In this document: piece by piece, positions 16,512-24,005 of the stretch | Position numbering within the stretch: position 1 is the stretch's first letter | How the letters are laid out: the number at the start of each line of letters is the position of its first letter | Origin: Xanthobacteraceae bacterium | Lineage (GTDB): Bacteria; Pseudomonadota; Alphaproteobacteria; Rhizobiales; Xanthobacteraceae | Direction: 5' to 3' | Length of the DNA: 27,737 nucleotides | Assembly (NCBI GenBank): GCA_030039655.1 | Contig: JASHVC010000547.1 | Span: 1-27,737, forward strand | The notes under the pieces: model-generated | What the model was told of the DNA's origin: nothing | Seen by the model: the letters and a program-made list of their open reading frames with translations, nothing else | The model's database searches: none | Position numbers and translations under genes: made by a program

Positions 16512-17417
16512 ATGCGTCTCAAACTTACATTGACCATCGTGGCTTTGGGAGTTTTCAACGTTCCAGCGTTCTCGCAAGGGTTCACTGGCACACTCGCCAA
16601 GGTCAAGGACACGGGCACGATCACGCTCGGCCACCGTGAATCGTCAGTGCCGTTTTCCTACTACGACGATAACCAGAAGGTCATCGGCTACGCGATGGAC
16701 CTCTGCTATCGGATCGTGGATGCGGTCAAGTCCGATCTGAAAATGGACAAGATCGACATCAAGCTCAATCCAGTCACTTCAGCGACCCGAATTCCTCTGA
16801 TCGCCAACGGCACGGTCGATCTGGAGTGCGGGTCGACCACGAACAATTTGGAGCGCGAGAAGCAGGTCGCCTTCACCATCACCCATTTCGTCACCGCCAA
16901 TACGTTCGTGTCGAAGAAATCGGCCAATCTCAAGACCGTGGACGACCTCAAGGGCAAGACCATCGTCTCCACCTCCGGCACCACCAACATCAAGCAGATC
17001 ACCGAGATCGGGGCGCAACGGCATCTCGATCTCAACATCATCGCCGCCAACGATCATGCGGAGGCGTTCCTAATGGTGGAAACTGGTCGCGCGGCCGCCT
17101 TCGTCATGGACGACATCCTGCTTTACAGTCTTGTCGCCACGTCGAAGTCTCCGAACGACTATGTGATCTCGTCCGACCCGCTTTCCGTCGAGCCTTACGG
17201 CATCATGCTCCGCCGCGATGATCCGGCATTCAAAAAGGTCGTCGACGCAGAGATGGTCGCTACTTACAAGAGCGGCACCATCAATGCCATTTACGAGAAG
17301 TGGTTCCTTAAGCCGATCCCGCCCAAGGGCGTCAATCTCAATGTTCCGATGAGCGCCTCATTCAAGAAGGTCATCGCCGACCCGACCGATACCGGCGACC
17401 CGGCTTGGTATAAGTAA
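16512..17417 (+). CDS. gltI: Glutamate/aspartate-type ABC transporter substrate-binding protein
   Basis: A periplasmic binding protein of 301 aa. ATG 16512 is chosen over the longer in-frame start at 16395 because AGGGGG at 16500-16505 lies 6 nt before it and it begins with a signal peptide (MRLKLTLTIVALGVFNVPAFS, cleavage near residue 21). The mature protein has the family 3 solute-binding features: TITLGHRESSVPFSYYDD, IGYAMDLCYRI, the ligand-binding VDLECGSTTNN, VVDDLKGKTIVSTSGTTN-like hinge region and YGIMLRRDDPAF. In this family the ligand is usually glutamate or aspartate. It heads a four-gene operon with two permeases and an ATPase. Exact ligand preference is inferred. Confidence 0.92.
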   Translation: MRLKLTLTIVALGVFNVPAFSQGFTGTLAKVKDTGTITLGHRESSVPFSYYDDNQKVIGYAMDLCYRIVDAVKSDLKMDKIDIKLNPVTSATRIPLIANGTVDLECGSTTNNLEREKQVAFTITHFVTANTFVSKKSANLKTVDDLKGKTIVSTSGTTNIKQITEIGAQRHLDLNIIAANDHAEAFLMVETGRAAAFVMDDILLYSLVATSKSPNDYVISSDPLSVEPYGIMLRRDDPAFKKVVDAEMVATYKSGTINAIYEKWFLKPIPPKGVNLNVPMSASFKKVIADPTDTGDPAWYK

Positions 17418-17444
17418 GTCGCGTCCCGTACGGGTTCCGAGCCC

Positions 17445-18194
17445 GTGAACTACCACTGGAACTGGGCGATCTTCTGGGAGCTTTCGCCTGACGGCGTCCA
17501 CACCTATTTCACCACGCTTATGATCGGGACCTGGTGGACGCTGCTGACGTCGGCGTGCGCCTTCAGTCTTGCACTCGCATTTGGATCGCTGATCGGAGTA
17601 CTTCGCACGTCGCCGTTCCCCTGGGCTATTCGGCTTGGCAACGTCTACGTTGAACTGTTCCGCAATGTCCCGCTGCTGGTGCAAATGTTCCTCTGGTACT
17701 TCGTGCTGCCAGAACTGTTGCCAAGCGTGGCCGGCGATTGGCTCAAGCAAATGCCCAATGCATCGTTCTACACGGCCGTCGTCGCGCTTGGGCTCTACAT
17801 GTCGGCGCGGATCGCCGAACAGGTGCGCGCCGGAATCCTGAGCCTGCCCCGCGGCCAGCGGCTGGCCTCGCTGGCGCTCGGGCTGACGCTTCCGCAAACC
17901 TACACGTACGTCCTTTTGCCGATGACCTATCGGATACTGCTGCCGCCACTCACGTCGGAGCTGCTCAACACCATCAAGAACAGCGCCGTGGCACTCACCA
18001 TCGGCTTGATGGAACTGACCGCTCGGGCCCGGGCGATGCAGGAATTCTCATTTCAGGTCTTCGAGGCTTTCACCGCGGCAACGATCATCTACATCGTCAT
18101 CAATATGGTGGTCACGTTCGCCATGCGGCTGGTCGAGCGCCGAGTTGCGGTCCCGGGCTATCTCGGCTTCCGCACACCAGCTGCTGGGCGTTAG
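17445..18194 (+). CDS. gltJ: Amino-acid ABC transporter permease, GltJ-type
   Basis: A 249-aa inner-membrane permease of the His/Glu/Gln/Arg group. The GTG at 17445 gives MNYHWNWAIFWELSPDG, the usual GltJ opening; no strong ribosome-binding site is seen. It has about five membrane segments and the EAA-like loop that contacts the ATPase (EQVRAGILSLPRGQRLASLA to LPMTYRILLPPL). It is 27 nt after the binding-protein gene and 4 nt before the second permease, consistent with one transcript. It would form the channel heterodimer with the next gene product. Confidence 0.92.
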   Translation: MNYHWNWAIFWELSPDGVHTYFTTLMIGTWWTLLTSACAFSLALAFGSLIGVLRTSPFPWAIRLGNVYVELFRNVPLLVQMFLWYFVLPELLPSVAGDWLKQMPNASFYTAVVALGLYMSARIAEQVRAGILSLPRGQRLASLALGLTLPQTYTYVLLPMTYRILLPPLTSELLNTIKNSAVALTIGLMELTARARAMQEFSFQVFEAFTAATIIYIVINMVVTFAMRLVERRVAVPGYLGFRTPAAGR

Positions 18195-18198
18195 AGCG

Positions 18199-18891
18199 AT
18201 GTTTTCCAACTTCGACTTCGAGGTAATCGTCCGCTCCCTGCCCTATCTGTTCTTCACGGGCATGACATTCACGCTGCTTCTGACCGCGCTCGCTACAATA
18301 ATCGGTATTTTTGTCGGCACCCTTCTCGCGCTCATGCGCCTGTCGGGTATTGCGCTGCTCACCGTTCCGGCCGCCGCTTACGTGAACCTTATGCGCTCCG
18401 TGCCGTTCGTGCTGATGATCTTCTGGTTCTATTTCCTAGTGCCCTATATCGGCCAGTGGGTCACGTTTTCCACTCAACCAGTCAAGGTCGGCGCGTTCGC
18501 TTCCTGCTTGGTGACCTTTACGCTGTTCGAAGCAGCCTTCTTCTGTGAAATCATGCGCGCCGGCATCCAATCGATCCCGCGCAGCCAGGTAGCCGCGGCG
18601 CAGGCACTGGGCATGACCTACCCGGCGGTCATGGGTTACGTCGTCCTGCCACAAGCGTTCCGCAACATGGTGCCTGTGCTGCTCACTCAGACGATCGTGC
18701 TGTTTCAAGATACTTCTCTGGTCTACGTGATCTCGGTCACCGACTTTCTCGGAGCAGCCTCAAAGGTCGCCGAGCGCGATGGACGTCTGGTCGAGATGTA
18801 TACGTTCGCGGCCTGCGTCTATTTCGTCATTTCGTTTGCCGCCTCGCGTGCCGTGCAAGACCTGCACCGTCGAATCGCGGTCATCCGATGA
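18199..18891 (+). CDS. gltK: Amino-acid ABC transporter permease, GltK-type
   Basis: A 230-aa inner-membrane permease. ATG 18199 is chosen, 4 nt after the gltJ stop; the longer frame from 18145 would overlap gltJ. The protein opens MFSNFDFEVIVRSLPYLFFT and has about five hydrophobic segments and the EAA loop EIMRAGIQSIPRSQVAAAQ with LPQAFRNMVPVL. FQDTSLVYVI near the C-terminus is typical of this subfamily. Its stop overlaps the next start as ATGA, so translation with the ATPase is probably coupled. Confidence 0.92.
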   Translation: MFSNFDFEVIVRSLPYLFFTGMTFTLLLTALATIIGIFVGTLLALMRLSGIALLTVPAAAYVNLMRSVPFVLMIFWFYFLVPYIGQWVTFSTQPVKVGAFASCLVTFTLFEAAFFCEIMRAGIQSIPRSQVAAAQALGMTYPAVMGYVVLPQAFRNMVPVLLTQTIVLFQDTSLVYVISVTDFLGAASKVAERDGRLVEMYTFAACVYFVISFAASRAVQDLHRRIAVIR

Positions 18892-19625
18892 GCGTCATGG
18901 TCGACATCGCCGGCCTGTGCAAGTGGTATGGACCGACGCAAGTGCTGAAGGACTGCACAACAGCCATCGCGACGGCCGAGGTCGTCGTGGTCTGCGGTCC
19001 CTCAGGGTCGGGCAAATCAACCCTGATAAAGTGCGTCAACGGGCTGGAGCCGTTCCAGAAAGGCCGTATTGCCGTCGACGGGGTTTCGGTCGGCGATCCC
19101 AAGACCAACCTGCCTAAGCTCCGCGCGCGCATCGGTATGGTGTTCCAGCATTTTGAGCTGTTTCCCCACCTCTCCGTCATGCGCAATCTCACCCTGCCGC
19201 AAATCAAGGTGCTTCACCGCAGCACCAACGAAGCTACGCAGAAGGGCATGGCACTACTCGAGCGCGTGGGACTCTCCGCGCACGCGGGCAAATTTCCCGG
19301 TGAGCTTTCCGGCGGCCAGCAGCAACGTGTCGCCATCGCCCGCGCGCTTGCCATGGACCCGATCGCCATGTTGTTCGACGAGCCCACCTCGGCGCTTGAT
19401 CCGGAGATGATCCAGGAAGTCCTCGACGTCATGGTAGCTCTGACCAAGGATGGAATGACCATGATCGTCGTGACCCACGAGATGGGTTTTGCCCGCAAGG
19501 TCGCTCATCGGGTCGTGTTCATGGACAAGGGCGAAATCGTCGAAGACGCGCCGACGGCCGATTTCTTCGCCAAGCCACGCAGCGAGCGCACCCAGCTGTT
19601 CCTGTCAAAGATATTGCAGCACTGA
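18888..19625 (+). CDS. gltL: Amino-acid ABC transporter ATP-binding protein, GltL-type
   Basis: A 245-aa cytoplasmic ATPase that powers uptake. All ABC motifs are intact: Walker [11 protein letters not shown], the Q-loop region [15 protein letters not shown], signature [16 protein letters not shown], Walker [14 protein letters not shown] and the switch histidine in VVTHEMGFA. The C-terminus has [20 protein letters not shown], standard for polar amino-acid transporters. ATG overlaps the gltK stop. It ends the operon. Downstream, an inverted repeat at 19696-19717 is the only terminator-like structure. Confidence 0.94.
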   Translation: MSVMVDIAGLCKWYGPTQVLKDCTTAIATAEVVVVCGPSGSGKSTLIKCVNGLEPFQKGRIAVDGVSVGDPKTNLPKLRARIGMVFQHFELFPHLSVMRNLTLPQIKVLHRSTNEATQKGMALLERVGLSAHAGKFPGELSGGQQQRVAIARALAMDPIAMLFDEPTSALDPEMIQEVLDVMVALTKDGMTMIVVTHEMGFARKVAHRVVFMDKGEIVEDAPTADFFAKPRSERTQLFLSKILQH

Positions 19626-19695
19626 GTTTTAGCCTGAAATTGTCTGCTTCGGCCGTGTAGCAGAAAAGCCACACTGAAGCAAAATCGCTTAAGGG

Positions 19696-19717
19696 GGCTC
19701 GCCGCTCGTATCGAGCC
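19696..19717 (+). terminator. Weak inverted repeat after the glt operon
   Basis: GGCTCG at 19696-19701 and CGAGCC at 19712-19717 form a 6-bp stem with a 10-nt loop, about 70 nt after the ATPase gene stop. There is no T-run, and it also lies close upstream of the next gene, so its role is uncertain. Confidence 0.25.
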
Positions 19718-19774
19718 ACGGTCCAGCCTTAATTGCTCATTGAGATTTCGGTGCGGCCACGGGAATTGCGTAAC

Positions 19775-20209
19775 ATGTCTTCCAGTTGCTGTGCGGAATG
19801 TATTTCCGGTCATGTTTTGATCGCGTCCCGGCTTACTGCCGTAGCGGTGATCGCCGCGGGGCTCGGAGCCTGTGCTCAGTCCTCTGTTATCGCTAATAAA
19901 TCCGCGTTGCACACCTCGACGGCATCTGGCGGCGGTTACGCGCTCGCAAGCTTCTATTCCCATGGGCGCCAGACCGCGAGCGGCGAGAAATTCGATCCGC
20001 ACGACCTGACCGCCGCGCACCGCACATTGCCGTTCGGCACGCGGGTCCGCGTCACCAGCCTCGCCACCGGGCGATCTGTGACGGTTCGCGTCAACGATCG
20101 TGGCCCGTATGTCCGAGGACGAGCCATCGACGTCTCATCCTCCGCGGCCAAAATGTTGGGAATAACAAGGCAGGGTGTGGCAAAAGTGAAACTAGATGTT
20201 GTTCAGTAA
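19775..20209 (+). CDS. RlpA-like lipoprotein (double-psi beta-barrel)
   Basis: A 144-aa protein if started at ATG 19775; a longer frame uses TTG at 19733. Neither has a strong ribosome-binding site. The N-terminus is a lipoprotein signal with lipobox LGAC and the lipidated Cys at residue 33. The rest is a single RlpA double-psi beta-barrel: [18 protein letters not shown], the catalytic-type Asp/His block [34 protein letters not shown] and a C-terminal VAKVKLDVV strand. RlpA proteins cleave or bind denuded peptidoglycan glycan strands at the septum. This version lacks the C-terminal SPOR domain of E. coli RlpA, so septal targeting must differ. It appears monocistronic or followed only by a tiny gene. 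Confidence 0.88.
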   Translation: MSSSCCAECISGHVLIASRLTAVAVIAAGLGACAQSSVIANKSALHTSTASGGGYALASFYSHGRQTASGEKFDPHDLTAAHRTLPFGTRVRVTSLATGRSVTVRVNDRGPYVRGRAIDVSSSAAKMLGITRQGVAKVKLDVVQ

Positions 20210-20320
20210 TTAAGTAGACACGCGATTCAGGTGGTGTGTGGCACCAGCGCTACAGCTATTTTGCCCGCCGTTTGTTATGGTCCGAATCAATCAAGAACGT
20301 CCACGGGCAGGTTATTAGCC

Positions 20321-20431
20321 ATGCTTGCTTACGCGGTGAGGGAAGGCAGAGTTTTTTGGCTGAAGCCGGCGGAATGGTCGGTATTAGCCATCGGTGTGAC
20401 GCTCTGCGGATTAGTAACGCTATTTCTCTAA
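20321..20431 (+). CDS. Possible 36-aa single-pass membrane protein
   Basis: ATG 20321 opens MLAYAVREGRVFWLKPAEWS, followed by a 16-residue hydrophobic segment ending LVTLFL. The arrangement of a basic amphipathic start, KPAEW and one membrane helix is typical of small inner-membrane peptides and resembles short rhizobial proteins I have seen, but I cannot name the family. GGCAGG lies about 10 nt upstream. A longer frame from 20231 exists but looks less protein-like. It is 111 nt after the RlpA-like gene. Confidence 0.45.
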   Translation: MLAYAVREGRVFWLKPAEWSVLAIGVTLCGLVTLFL

Positions 20432-20572
20432 AACCTGGATCCAGCGCATTCCATAGCAGCGCTCGACTGCGATATGGGCGCTCAGATTTTTCGCGCAAGT
20501 CCTTCACAACAGCGCTGCTGTCGTTGCGTAGCTGCGCCCTGCAAAAACCCCAGCTCAGTGCGCGGAGGTCGA

Positions 20573-21532
20573 CTAGACTGCTCCACTTCGGGCCAGCGCC
20601 TGCGTCAGCGCCAATTTGAAACCCGTAGGAAATGTGAAGCCCGTGGCCAGCAATTTGGCGTTCGTGAACGTCAACATGCCGAGCGGATAGCGGAAGGTTA
20701 GACCACCACACTTCACAAGGCTGTTCGCCATATCAAACATGACTGGAATTTCGGCGCCTACCTTGTATTGAGGATCAGTCGTAGCCGTGTAGGCCGCAGC
20801 GAGAAGATCGCGGTATGTTCCACAGTCAAGGTCGCATATATTAAACGCGTCGACGCGCTGACGGGGCCCCGCGGCACTAAGGCCGCGCACAACCAGGTGC
20901 GCAATCGCGGCCGCGGCATCCGGTGCATAGATGTATTGGGTCCGGCGATAGGCAGCGAACAGCTTGCGGAAGGGCGTCCAGCTACGCGCCTCGAGCAATC
21001 GGTCGAGATCTGCGACGATCGTCGGGCGATAGAAATCAACATTGAATGCAGGCTGAGCCTCACGAATGGCGAGTTCACCGAGCGCCTTTGTGCGCGCGTA
21101 TTCGCGCATACTCAGCCGGGCGTTGAATTGACGCGCGATGGGCGAATGCGGATCGAGGAGCTTGGTCGTCTCATCGACTGTCCGTCGTCGCGGCGAGCCA
21201 TAGACCACTATTGAACTGGCGTAGCCAAAATAACGCACACCGGTGGAGTTGGCAGCGCCGATAAGCGCGCGTGTCGCATCAACGTTGACGCGATCCATCC
21301 ACGCGACATTTGCCAATTCCGCTGCCAGATGGACCACCGCATCACATCCAGCGACCAAGCCGGAAAAATCCAGACTCTCAACAAAGTTCATCTGGCGCCA
21401 ATCGACGCCTTGCGCTTGTCCGGGCCGCCTACTGTATTGCCCTCGAACGACGAAGCCGCGCCGCTGCAAGGCGGGCACGACGAACCGGCCCAACTCGCCC
21501 GTTGCGCCCGTCACTAGAATCGTTGAACTCAT
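20573..21532 (-). CDS. NAD(P)-dependent epimerase/dehydratase (extended SDR)
   Basis: A 319-aa enzyme read leftward from ATG 21532; a longer in-frame start at 21592 would overlap the upstream gene. The Rossmann motif is ILVTGATGELGRFV at the N-terminus, followed by DAVVHLAAELAN, the catalytic Ser region FGYASSIVVYGSP and the YxxxK pair in YARTKALGE, all typical of nucleotide-sugar epimerases, dehydratases and related reductases. The C-terminal half (FRKLFAAYRRTQYIYAPDAA, NICD) fits the substrate domain. It starts 25 nt after the GMC oxidoreductase, so the two are probably cotranscribed. Substrate unknown; a nucleotide sugar or a polyol precursor is plausible. Confidence 0.88.
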   Translation of the reverse strand: MSSTILVTGATGELGRFVVPALQRRGFVVRGQYSRRPGQAQGVDWRQMNFVESLDFSGLVAGCDAVVHLAAELANVAWMDRVNVDATRALIGAANSTGVRYFGYASSIVVYGSPRRRTVDETTKLLDPHSPIARQFNARLSMREYARTKALGELAIREAQPAFNVDFYRPTIVADLDRLLEARSWTPFRKLFAAYRRTQYIYAPDAAAAIAHLVVRGLSAAGPRQRVDAFNICDLDCGTYRDLLAAAYTATTDPQYKVGAEIPVMFDMANSLVKCGGLTFRYPLGMLTFTNAKLLATGFTFPTGFKLALTQALARSGAV

Positions 21533-21557
21533 TTTGGTGGCTTTCTCGCCGCGAAGC

Positions 21558-23309
21558 TTAACGTGAGAGATCGGTCTTGATCTTATCGGCAAGCCGTATG
21601 GCGAGTGTGACGATCATTAAGGTTGGATTGGCATGCCCACTGGTGGGAAACACCGAGGCGCCCGCTATGTAGAGTCCGGCGACACCGTGCACTTTGCAGT
21701 TTGCATCAACAACACCGAGCTTGGGGTCGTCCGACATGCGCGTGGTCCCGGCCGTATGCCCCATATCGATAATAACGCTGTCCTCAGCGCGGTCTCGGGC
21801 GATCCAATCGTCCAGGAGCGGCGCAGGCAATCCGACACGCGAAAACTCCGACGCTAAGAGATGCCCGAGGCGAATGAGAGATTGGCGCGCTCTGTCATCG
21901 ATGTGCCAATTCGCCTGCGGAAGCGGAACGCCAAGCGCATCAGTCCTGTCGGATAGTGAAATCCGGCTTTGCGGATCGGGGGCCTGCTCGCAAATGCCGT
22001 CAACGACTACGCCCGTAAGCTTATGGGGTAATCCACGATCTTGATATTCCTGCACGACGAAATTGGCATTGTGCCAAATCATGGCATCGACGATGTAACC
22101 CTTTAAGCGCTGCGGGATCGCGTTGGACGCAAAGAGACGCATACTCAATCCTTTTGCGAGCAGTCCAGGACTGCGAGCAACACAGAACAGGTCGGACAGC
22201 GGTCTTTCCGAGTTTGCGCGCAATAATCGCTTTAAGGCATCCCAGGGGTCATCCAAAGCACGTTCTTCGAGCATGTACGCCGCGCAATGCATCAGGCCCT
22301 CTTGCTCCTGCAGTTGCGCACTCGGAACGAGGCCATGCACGTACATGTGCGAGCGACCGCGATGCTTGACGCCATAAAAACCGAATCGCCTTACGATGGC
22401 GCCACAATCCTCCATCTTGAAACGGCCAATGCGACTGCTGGGGTGATCCATGAGAAAGCGGCCGACAACATCATATTGGTTACCCAGCCCGTTGGGATGG
22501 ACACGCCTGGAAACTAGCAGCAAACGTGGATTTTCGATGGCGCTCGCGGCTAGCACTGCAGCTTTTGCTCGCACCTGCGAGCGCACGCCGTCAATGGTCG
22601 AAACCTCCAAGCTCGTAAAGGCCGTCCCTTCGTCATTTGTCTCAATTCGCGTAACGGTCGCATTTAGCAACACCTGCACATTGGCTGCATCGGCAATCAC
22701 GAACTCCCGGCCAAAGCGCATGAGATCTAGCTTGTCGATCCGTGATCGGGCGAACTGCCAAAAGAACGACTTCAGCAACCTCGAATCAAACTGCGGCTGC
22801 GGTGGGTCAACCCCCATGAGATTCCACAGACGTTCGTCGTAACAATTGGGTCCGAGATTAAGCACCTCACCGGCGCGATCTAAATATTTACTGAGCGTCT
22901 CGCGACCGAATGGCCAACCCGAATGTGGCACCCACGGACGCACAGCAAAGTCGACATCTTCGAACGCAGCAGACTTGCCTGCCCACGCTTGGGTGGCACC
23001 GCCGAGAACCCGACAACGCACCCCAAACGCCTGGGATTCGTTTGACCAGGAACTGGAGTTAGCGCCATGAAAGTCGATACGCTTGCGCGCTTGCGCGGCA
23101 CCTTTTGGCTCACCTATGCTCTCAACGCTGTTGAGGGCGGAAAATCTTGGGTGTTCTTCCAACAGCCCGCTTTCGAGAACCAGGACACGGGTCTGCGTTC
23201 CAAAGAACTCGCGCGCGATCGTCAGGCCTGCCGGGCCGCCACCGACGATCACGAGGTCGGTATCCAGAATCGCACCGGCGCCGACGGCACTGAGATCTTC
23301 GACCTTCAG
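21558..23309 (-). CDS. GMC-family FAD-dependent oxidoreductase, unusual start
   Basis: A flavoprotein of 583 aa if it begins at a CTG at 23309, or 564 aa if at the first conventional start, GTG 23252. The GTG would begin inside the first beta-strand of the FAD domain (DLVIVGGGPAGLT) and has no ribosome-binding site. The CTG has GGAG at 23317-23320 with a 7-nt spacer and gives a family-like opening KVEDLSAVGAGAILDTDL. Other motifs: VLVLESG for the ADP ribose, CRVLGGATQAWAGKSAAF, AAVLAASAIENPRLLL, and the C-terminal GMC block GHTAGTTRMSDDP and VFPTSGHANPTLM with the catalytic His-Asn pair. It oxidises an alcohol or sugar. It is upstream of the epimerase gene and downstream of a decayed FkbM gene. 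Confidence 0.85.
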   Translation of the reverse strand: MKVEDLSAVGAGAILDTDLVIVGGGPAGLTIAREFFGTQTRVLVLESGLLEEHPRFSALNSVESIGEPKGAAQARKRIDFHGANSSSWSNESQAFGVRCRVLGGATQAWAGKSAAFEDVDFAVRPWVPHSGWPFGRETLSKYLDRAGEVLNLGPNCYDERLWNLMGVDPPQPQFDSRLLKSFFWQFARSRIDKLDLMRFGREFVIADAANVQVLLNATVTRIETNDEGTAFTSLEVSTIDGVRSQVRAKAAVLAASAIENPRLLLVSRRVHPNGLGNQYDVVGRFLMDHPSSRIGRFKMEDCGAIVRRFGFYGVKHRGRSHMYVHGLVPSAQLQEQEGLMHCAAYMLEERALDDPWDALKRLLRANSERPLSDLFCVARSPGLLAKGLSMRLFASNAIPQRLKGYIVDAMIWHNANFVVQEYQDRGLPHKLTGVVVDGICEQAPDPQSRISLSDRTDALGVPLPQANWHIDDRARQSLIRLGHLLASEFSRVGLPAPLLDDWIARDRAEDSVIIDMGHTAGTTRMSDDPKLGVVDANCKVHGVAGLYIAGASVFPTSGHANPTLMIVTLAIRLADKIKTDLSR

Positions 23310-23417
23310 GGTGCTACTCCGCGCTACTCTCGTTAATCCAACGCCAATTTACTTCGCGAAAATATCAGAGCAAGCGCATAGGCTCTCATTATTTTCCTGA
23401 CGCGTCGCCGGATGGCT

Positions 23418-23863
23418 CATCGAGTCTCTTTTCGTTCAATTCCACATTGTGCCAGGAGCCCAAGAGCATCTACACAAATTCGGTCATTTCCCCTCGATAT
23501 CGACTTTAAGATAGTGGGGGATACCATGTTCCCTCAGTATGTCGGCCAAGGGAACGATCTGCACCGGAAACGGCACGTGCCTTGTGCATCCCGTGACGCA
23601 ACCTCTTTGTTGAAACAGCTCCATTCTGGGCAGTCGGAAATCCAAAAAGCAGCCGTCGTACGCCCTGCTTCGGCGATCCCGGCGTTGATGAGCACAAACC
23701 GCTCTTGCTCTACTTATTGCGCAAATTTATTTTTGGCTTTTTCGATCATGACCGGATTGGCATCTATGCCAACTACGGTGTAGCCGCGATGAACGTAGTA
23801 GGCCGTATCGCTGCCGTCGAACAATCCGACGCCGTAAATGAGATCATTTCTTGCAGCCGCCAT
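23418..23863 (-). pseudogene. Decayed FkbM-family methyltransferase
   Basis: Read leftward from ATG 23863, the sequence gives DLIYGVGLFDGSDTAYYVHR then GYTVVGIDANPVMIEKAKNK, the recognisable SAM-binding opening of an FkbM subtype. An in-frame TAA follows at 23716-23714. The same frame continues with RFVLINAGIAEAG, FWISDCPEWSCFNKEVASRD. A frameshift near 23575 is needed to reach PVQIVPLADILREHGIPHYL and KVDIEG. A second frameshift, an extra G in the run at 23490-23493, is needed to reach GNDRICVDALGLLAQCGIER, which ends at a TGA at 23420-23418. The Asp usually found in motif I (DVG) is Gly here. One stop, two frameshifts and a missing C-terminus make it a pseudogene. It lies on the same strand between the Sel1-repeat and GMC genes. 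Confidence 0.82.
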
Positions 23864-23970
23864 ATGACGCCTTTGCAAAAGTGGGATATGGCAAAGTGAA
23901 CTATGTTACGGGCTATCGACAATCCGCTGGTGCGGCGCGGACCGCCTCAAGGCGCAAGTAGACGTCGAAT

Positions 23971-24005
23971 GGGATTAATCAATCCCCGAGACTAACCCGG
24001 TTAGT
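23971..24005 (-). terminator. Paired hairpins after the Sel1-repeat gene
   Basis: GGGATT-AATC-AATCCC at 23971-23986 and ACTAAC-CCG-GTTAGT at 23991-24005 are two adjacent perfect 6-bp stems. The second includes the stop codon of the Sel1-repeat gene. A third short stem, CGCC-TCAA-GGCG, lies at 23943-23954. Together they may end transcription of the secretion operon before the pseudogene, though no T-run is present. Confidence 0.4.

Noticed and set aside
20236..20260. TGGCAC followed by TTTTGC as a sigma-54 promoter
   Set aside because: The spacing between the GG and GC elements is far too long for a -24/-12 promoter.
23412..23783. A 123-aa + strand frame in the gap right of the GMC gene
   Set aside because: The opposite strand translates into FkbM methyltransferase fragments, so this frame is the shadow of a pseudogene.
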